NCBI GenBank assembly: GCA_951812925.1
Contig: OX638372.1
Location: forward strand, 8,618,001-8,682,000
Reading direction: 5' to 3'
From: Calliopum simillimum
Lineage: Eukaryota > Arthropoda > Insecta > Diptera > Lauxaniidae
DNA: 64,000 bases
Under the pieces are notes generated by a model, which was not told where the DNA came from, did no database searches, and saw nothing but the letters and a program-made list of their open reading frames with translations. Made by a program: the position numbers and the translations under genes. Positions 41,154 to 50,100 of the stretch are shown here, one piece after another; positions within the stretch are counted from its first letter, which is position 1, and every line of letters begins with the position of its first letter.

Positions 41154-44100
41154 TTGTTGCTGCTGTTGCTGCTGTTGATTTTGATATGCAGCCGCTGCTG
41201 CAGCTGCTTGTGCGGCAGCCATTTTTACCGAAAGATTTATTGCCGAGAAACCAGGTGGTAGTGGACCCATGCTTGGATCATAATGATACATAGGACGTGG
41301 ATATAGTGGACCAGCACTACCGTTCGATGTCATTTCATCGTGTTCCACCTTGGCCAACATCATTTGTTGTTCCTGCAAATACTTCTGCTGTTGCATCTGC
41401 AAATCATCAGCGGTTTGTGGCAAATAATGATACATATTACTCGGCGGACGTTGGCTATTGCAATTCGGATCGTAGCGCTCAAAGGCTGTTGGCATACCCG
41501 AACTGACGGAAACAGCAGCAGCGGAATCAACGTAAATCGAAGCAGCGGCAGATGACGAAATTGAAGAAGGACGTTGGTGATCATAACTGCGAGAGTTGGG
41601 TGAGAGTGGGCCAGCATTCGAGCTACTTGTGAGCATATCACTGCTATAAACTGCGACCGATGATGGTTTCAGGGTTTCACTTGACATATGTTGAGCGTAG
41701 CGCATATGTTCGTATTGTTGTTGCTGATGTCCATCCGGTTGCTGATGATGATGGTCGGTTCGATATGCTTCAGTATCAATGGACGTTGTGTTGCCGCCGG
41801 GCATCATTAGTGACGATGAAGAGCCTTCGATGAATGGGCCACGTTGTTGATGCAACTGATGTTGTTGATGTGGATTGTGCGGATGATGTGGACTTGGCTG
41901 CTGCTGCTGTTGTTGGTCACTCAAGTGATGTTGCATGCTCACATAGCCATTCATCGCATCACTCTGTTGCTGTTGCTGCTGCTGTTGTTGTTGAAGTGTT
42001 CCGGTCGTCGGTCCACCGCTACGTGTGCCACTCAAGTGAGATGAGTGTAGGCCGCTATCCTGTTGTCCTGTGGCAGTTTGTGTGACATTCGTGCCATTCG
42101 TACCTACTGAAGTGCCATTCGAGCGCACTCCAGTTGCTGCAGTGGATGTTGTGTCATTTGTCAAATAAGAGTGCATTGGACTTTTGTTGTATTCGGATTT
42201 TATATTTGGGACCGGACTGAATTCGGACTTAATAATTGGCATTGTGTTGCTATTGGTGGTGCTGTTGCTGTTGTGCTTTCCGTTGTTGCTGCTATTGTTA
42301 TTGTTATTGCTGTTGTTATTATTGTTGTTGTTGACGCAATTTGTATTATTATTGTTAAGGAATTGATTCGAAGTGATTTTCAATTTTTCCAAATGATGAA
42401 GTTCTTTCGAATTGCTCTCAACATTGTCCGCTTTAATGGGTTGCATTGCTGTAAGTAGTTGGCGTATGTTGTTAAGGACTTGATAACTAGTATTTCCTAA
42501 TAAATATATATTCATATATATAGAACTCGCAGCAGGGTAGAGATTTTTAGTCAATTAAAAACAGAGTTGAACCAAACAAACCTGCTATTTTTGACGCTTC
42601 TTCTATAGAGCTTTTCGTAGTCTCCTGAAAATTGGCAGGAAATTTGGCATTTCGAAATGCTGCCTTTTTGGCAGCAGCTTTTGGACATCCGGAGAGACTA
42701 CGATGAACGCTACGATTTGTATTAACATGACCACGACCATTACAACCGGGTGTAGGACATTTAATGATTTGCTCATGTAATGCTAATACTGGTGAAGCAG
42801 TAGTGCCCAGTGGGGAGAAGAGAAATCAGAAAGCAAAAAAATTTTGTGGGAAAATGCAAAATTATTTCATTAAAGCTTAAGTTCAAAATGGTAAATTTTG
42901 AGTATTTCCAGATACGAGCATAGTTTACGACTACAATAAAACACGAGATACAAGATAGAGAGTACAACAAAGTGCAGGAAAATCCTAAAGTCACTTCAGC
43001 TCGCAGATCAATTTAAGAGATAATATCAAGAGCAGACATTAAGCTAAGGAAAAGTATAGATATATGGAAGGATAGCTATTTACTAAAAAGAATATTTCCA
43101 GCATAAGAAATATTAAAGTGACTTAAGAATTATTCTGCAGATTTCTAGTTCTTATGCGCACGACAATAAGAGCTTTTCACAGCATAAGTTTTTAGTAAAT
43201 AGTAAGAAATATACATTAGCAGTAGAGCAGTAGTTGCATGTTAAGTAGTAGAAAGTTTAGTACTATTTTATAAAGAGCGGGGAGAGCATTTTCATTGATG
43301 AAAATCAAAAACTTACCCATATCAAAAGTATTATATCAATTACATTTAATTAGCAACAGTAAAATACTCAATGTTTACCATTTCGAAAGACTATACATGA
43401 AAAACCTTGCATTTGAAACACAATTTTAAGGAAGAAGAAAACTGACAGTTGAATCTCTACCCCGCTGAAAAAGTTGCTATGCCTACAATAGATAGAGAGT
43501 TACACCTCATGCAAACTAAATTTTTGTTTTTTGATTCTGACAAAAAGTTGACAACAGTTTCTTTCTTATTATACGTATACAAAAACATGCTTATTTTACT
43601 AGATAGTTAAACTTACATTCTGTTGTGACCTTATCACGTTTTGGACAACCCGAAATGCTAAAGAAATAAATTTTTAATTATTTTAGTTTTATTTTCTATT
43701 GTTAAGATACATAAAAAAACAGTTTTAAGTAAAGGATGAAAATATACAATACTTCGATAACTTACCTTCTGTGATGCGAATAAAGTCCCGTCGCATGTCC
43801 CTGTCCAGTACAGCTTGGCGTTGGGCACTTGGCACCATCTGAAATCAATTATATTTTTTATTTTTAAAAAATGTTTAAATAGTAAAACTAGACATTCACT
43901 TTGAGTTATAATTCACAATGGTTCTCGACTATAAGTACCTTATTTTCAAATATCAAGAATAAACAAGGATGTATCTCTGAATAGAGGTTTTTCGAAAAAT
44001 ATCCCTATTTAAGGGGTTTAATTTCAGGTGGTTTGTATTTTATTAATTAATATAATTGGCTTGACATATAAATATATACATATATATATATATAAACTTT

Positions 44101-47100
44101 GTATATGTATTAACTGAAGTAAGTACTACATGAAAAAATTTGATATTTCTTCTTATGTATCGAGTTGGCCCACAGTCCTCCAACAAACATGATGCTCCTA
44201 AAAATTGATCCCAGTGGCGTTGACAGCATTCCATCAAAACGGAGCGTCTAAAAGCAAAATACCAAAAATATTTTTAAAGTATGTACATACAAATGACTAT
44301 AGCCTGACCTAGGGGATTTTGAAAATATCAATTTACAAAAAAATTACAACCGATTAAAAAAAAATAAAATTTCATGAAATTTTCTCTAAATAAAAGTTCA
44401 GAAAAAAAGAGTAAAAAATTAAAAAAGCCGCTATGTCCTGCCGTAGAGACATGTTTTTTCTACAAAACGCCGTTAGGATCAGGTCGATCGAACAAAAACT
44501 GTTCAAGTTATGCTGTCAACGTGGTTAAAAAAAGTGGTTTCGTAAAAACGGCGTTTAAAGTTTTAGAAGAGACAAATTGTATCAATATTAAATTTTTTCA
44601 TGTAGTACTAACTTTAATTAATACATATACAAAGTTTTATATTTATATGTCAAGCCAATTTTTCTTAATTAATATAATAAAAACCACCTGAAATTAAAAC
44701 GCTTACAGTGTTCAAACCACTTAACTAAAATATTGCTCTAACATCTGAAACAAGAGTTGTTGGATGCGAAAAAAAATTTCTAAATTTCTAGAAGAGCAAC
44801 AAATATCACGTGGAGGGAAAACTTCATAAAATTTCTTCTACTTTTTCAATTTCCTGCAAAGTTATTATCATTGCTAATCTTTTCTCGTCTAAGTCAATTT
44901 CAATATCAATGTCAATCTCCAATTTTTCTATATTTTTCGACCTATTAAACTCTCTTTAAGTAAATCTATTAAATCGGTTTATCTCTTTCCTCAGTTCCCG
45001 TACTTATTGACTTTTCCGATATTTTCTACTTTTCTGACATAAAGTGACCTTAAGACGAACTTAGCAGTCCTACTTCACCAAACTCTAAATAAAACTGTGC
45101 AAAAATCCTTACATACTCTGTAAAAAGAGAGCTACCCAATACTACATATGTACAAATTTTTACTCAGCAATTGATGCGAGGATTTGATACGTTTTCTGTT
45201 AAACAGTATTGTGTGGTTTCATTTTGACTTAGAATAGAGTGTACATTTTTTATGTAGATATAACTTTGTCGTCCTAAGGTCGTGATATTTATATTAAATT
45301 TTTTTTTAAATTCTCTGACTTTTTCCATATATAAAAAAATTTTCAAAAATTTCTCAAATTTTCCAAAACTATTCAACTGCACTAGATACTTATTTTCATT
45401 GTTTTGCGCCTCTCGATCTTCATTTAAACTTTCTTCATTGAAACAAAAACACTAATTGTATTTTTAATCAAAAGCCTTGTTAGTGATGACCAGGACCAAT
45501 TTTGCTCATCACTAGTCTTGATTTGATCATCAATTAGCCTTGTTATGCTCTTTTCGAATTAATATTTTCGTATTAATATTCTGATTTACCGATATCACAT
45601 CATAAGAAGCTTCAGGGAGGTGATAGACGAGGCCTAGGCTAAAAAAAAATTGTATGTGAGGGTTTGGTCTAAAACGTACCTAAGTAAAAAACCTAACTTT
45701 CTGACATGTTTTGCAAAAATTTTTTTGCAAAATTATGGACCTTTATAGTTTAAATGTTCAATTATACTTATATCCCATTTTTTGATTTCGGCGGCCATTT
45801 TAGTACGAAAAAATTTTATCAACATAGCTTTTTATATTTTTTTATGAAATCCGTTCAATTTCCTTTAATTTGGTAACACATTTGTAATACCATTCTTTTG
45901 ATTTGAGGTCAGAAAAAAAATATTTCTATTTTGTCTTACTCATCACTAACGTTTTCAAAAAAAAATTTTAAAGCATAAGTTTAAGTAAAGTATTTTTCCT
46001 GAACTCAAATCAAAAAATTGGTTTAATAAATGTGTAACCAAGTTAAAGGAAATATAAAGAGAATTATTAAAAATTTTGAAAAGGTGGACCTTATTTACAC
46101 TCAAATGGCCGCCAAGGTCAAAAGTAGGAAACAATTAAAAATTTCAACTTTCAAGGCCCAGAACTTTGCAAAATTCTTTAACATCCTTTAAACCAATCCC
46201 ACCTTTGGAAATTTCATACAATTAGCTACAGGTTTTACATAAAATAGTTTTCTCTGAAAAGTTGGGGGTCAAACATAACGCATTGTTTTGTAAAACAATC
46301 TTTTGAACCTTCTGATCGAAATTTTTTAATAGCTTTCAGAAAAATTGAGAAAATTAATCACTCGATCTTTAAGAATTAAAAGTCGGCATTTTAATAATGA
46401 TTTTCCCAAGGACACAAGAAATAGGTACCTACACTAATAGGTACTTTTTTATAATTCGAAAACAATAAAAATTTGTCTTAAAAATAACAAAATTCAACGT
46501 AGGTTATATACCAGTTCCTATCTAATTAAGTACCATTAAAAAGTACCTACCAAGTTTCAATGTTTTTGCTACCAACCTGTGATAACAATTAGAGGCCCTC
46601 TCCCCAATCAAGTACTTATGCTGAATGACAATCACTGGAGCACTTTAACCCTATGCGACACGCATTACTTTTATATGGTAATCATAATTGTAATAATTGT
46701 TGTTGTTGCTGTTATTATTTGCACATTTTGCCGGCACTTTAATTTATTTTTGTGTTCGTTGTCTTCATTTTTGTCCTTTACTAATTTCCTACTCATGTGT
46801 TTTTTTTTTTAGAAAATAAATTGTTAATGTTGTTGTTGTTGATTCCAAATTACAACTTTACTTACTTGTGTGTACCTTGTAAATACTACTGCCTAGACAG
46901 GCACGCATACATCGAGAGACTATTACGAATATAAAGGTGGCACTTTTTCTAAGTTAAAAGAATGCACCCTTTGCTCTTTCAGCAAATTTGTAAAACATTT
47001 TCTTTCAGTGATAAGATAACAATTTGGGTAAAATTTAGAAAAAAACCAGGTCACGCCATACAACAAAAACCGACTTTTTATTTCTAACAATAGTTACTCT

Positions 47101-50100
47101 TGGCACCAAACAACATCTTCAGTAGTATCAGATAAAAACTTGAATTCTTTCAGTTTGTTTTGATTTCGCCTCTTACTTTGAATTCACAACAGGTCTATGC
47201 AAAATGGGGTTTAAGGCTAGCACTGACATTCTTCTATGCATTGATAGAAATCGTACTGATGATTATGTTTGGTTACAACTGAAACAAGATATTGTGTGAA
47301 AATAAAAGCCTTGCTTTAAATTAGTGATGTTTTAATAAGAGTCCATCCAAACCTGTTAAAATATGACTTTACCCATATTTTGTACTCTAAATTAAAGTTT
47401 ACAGCATTAAATTACAAGAAAATTGTAATTTTTTTCCTGATTTAGAATTTTTTGGTCTGAAATTTTTATAAAAAATCCACATCTTTTGCAAAAAATCACA
47501 TAAGTCCGTAGAGATGTGATTTTACAATTATTATTTTTTTTTGTTCAAAACATAGGGACAAATTTTAAGATATTTAACCCTTATCACTTTGAACAAAGTA
47601 GAATATAAGAAAGAATAAGAGCAAACTATCTTTGTTTAATTAGTATTATAACTTTAATATTTATTTGATCCACCCCACAATTAAATTTTCAATGAAGACA
47701 TGTTTTCTTACAACGAGACATATGCACCATTCTACTAAAGAACTACATACATACGTCGTGTTCAACAACCCTTTTCCTCTCAATCTACGAACGAAAAATT
47801 CAAATTCATCTTTTTTGTGGTACCTACCCAAAAAATTATTAGAAATAACGCAATGTCGGCACGTTTTCTAAACCACTTTTGCATATTTATTTTGTCATTA
47901 TGGCGGCAATAATGGCGTGTATATGTATAGTACACATTCGAGCATGTGTAGATGTGTGTATTTGTCTAAATTTGAATGACTTTTTAAATAGTTTTAGTAA
48001 AGAGCCTGCCTGCCTTCGCGTCAGTAATAAGTCATTAGAAAACGCTTTCCGTTTTTCAGCTAATGTTGCTTATTAGGCTTAAGTTATGGCGTCTTTTGTT
48101 GACAGTATACAGCGTACTTATACACATACAATATCTATAAAAGGCTTTTATCCTTTTTGTAATGTTGTTTTTAATACACACACGCATATTTATATTACTT
48201 TTCATTTAAAAGTCAAGTAGCTAAAGTGATTGACATATCGTACTATATGATGCTGCTCTTGTTTGTTTAACTTGGGAAAAGTCTTTTTTAAATGATTAAT
48301 TAAGGATTTTAAGAATATGATAGAAAACTTTATGGAATAACAATTATGTTGTTAAAATGATATTTATTTAAGTTGGTGCTTTAAGTTTGATTCATGTCTT
48401 ATTGAATGTTTCTCAAAAAGTTAATATGAAGAATCAGGGTACTACAATTATACAGTGAGTTCTCAGAATAAAAATATAACTCTTCACCCATTAAATCCAT
48501 GACTGATGAATTACTCTGGCAGTAGTTGGTTGCTTGACAAAAGTTCAAAAACTGCTTATTGGTAGATGCCAATATGTTAAATTAAAAATTGTGCCCCCTT
48601 ATCAAACCTTTAACTTGTAGCCTTGCCAAGCCATCTATTTGATTTTAAACAAGACACACATGTAGTAATACAACCAAAATTTACCGAAAGAAGTTCTTCT
48701 CTCGAACCTTAAAAGACACAAAGTTGTTTCTGGAGAAATGGAAGGACAACCGGAATGTTTCAAATAGCCGCACAATCATTCATATAAATAACAAACACTC
48801 AGCCATTCACAAGCTCTAGTCCAACCAATAGACTAAGGTTACATAGACTAAAGGCCGATTTCACAATGTTCAGTTAAGCCTTAACTTGAACTTTAACTGG
48901 CACTTTGACAATTAATTTCATACAAAATATTAATTTATCTAGAAATTATATTTTAACTGGAAATTGTGAAAGAGATTTTAATGGAAGCCTGAAGAAATTC
49001 TAAAACAAAAAGTTTTTGCTAGAATTGATCTGTTCGATCTGTTTCTAAAGAAAGATGAAAATAGAAGTGGAACGATATTGCTAAGTTTTAGCTGGGAGTA
49101 TTAAGTAGCTGCAATGCAATAAATACCAGGATTCCATACGCCAACTTAGTTAAGTTTGCATCGACCAGAATAAAGCCAATATGCAGCTCAGGTTCAACAT
49201 CCGAAATACCAAAAGGTCACTAAAAATTCATATCAAAATAAGTCATTTCTATCAAAAGTGGAGGCAATTCATTTTACTTATTTACCCCACCTTGTACAGA
49301 AAAACAAATTTTCTTTTGAATTTGATGGATTGGACTATATCTAGAAGTTGTTATGATTTGCGACTTTTTCTTTAGATTTGTATAGATTTCATATGAAAAG
49401 AAACAGCATTTTTGGAAAATCTATAGTCATGGACTCTTTATGTACAAATCAAGATTGTTGAAGATTTTTCATTGATGAATATTATTGAATTTTCCAATTA
49501 ACACAATTGAATTTTGTTGTCAAGCTATTAAGACCTGAATATGGCAAAAAAAGGCCTCAGAGCAAAATGTGGAACTGTCTCGAAAAACCAGCGATTGTTT
49601 GTCGGCTCAAGGGTGACGGCAAAGAACAAAAGTGCGCCAATTTTTGCTCCCCTGCAACAATCACAGTTTTTTTAAATTTTCCAAACTTCTCGGAAATACA
49701 ACACCCATGCAAAATTGTCTCTGTTGTTTTTCTTTTTCTCATATACGCAAGAATCGAACTCAAAAGTGGTGCGAAGTAGTAGATCATCAGAAGTAGTTGA
49801 ACTTATGTTGGTTGTGTATAAATAAAACAATAAAAACAATTTTGCATGGGTATTTTTATTCCAAAAAATTTGGAAAATAAAACCAATTTTTATGGGTGTT
49901 GCAGTTCCGAGAAATTTGTAAAATATTGAAATATTGTGTTTGTACTAGACGAGCCAAAATTCTACGTTGACTGCGCTTGGCTCTGTGATTTTGAAACTCT
50001 TCCACTCTAGGGTAACCTATCTTAAGAGCATATTGCATTTTTTATGATTATGTTTCAAATTTTAAAGAAATTAAGTCAAGTTCTTCATCACAAAGAGTAC

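Noticed and set aside
44043..44237. Minus-strand frame ([15 protein letters not shown]) considered as a transposase fragment
   Set aside because: It lies across the inverted repeat arm, has no catalytic motif and is not continued in any frame.
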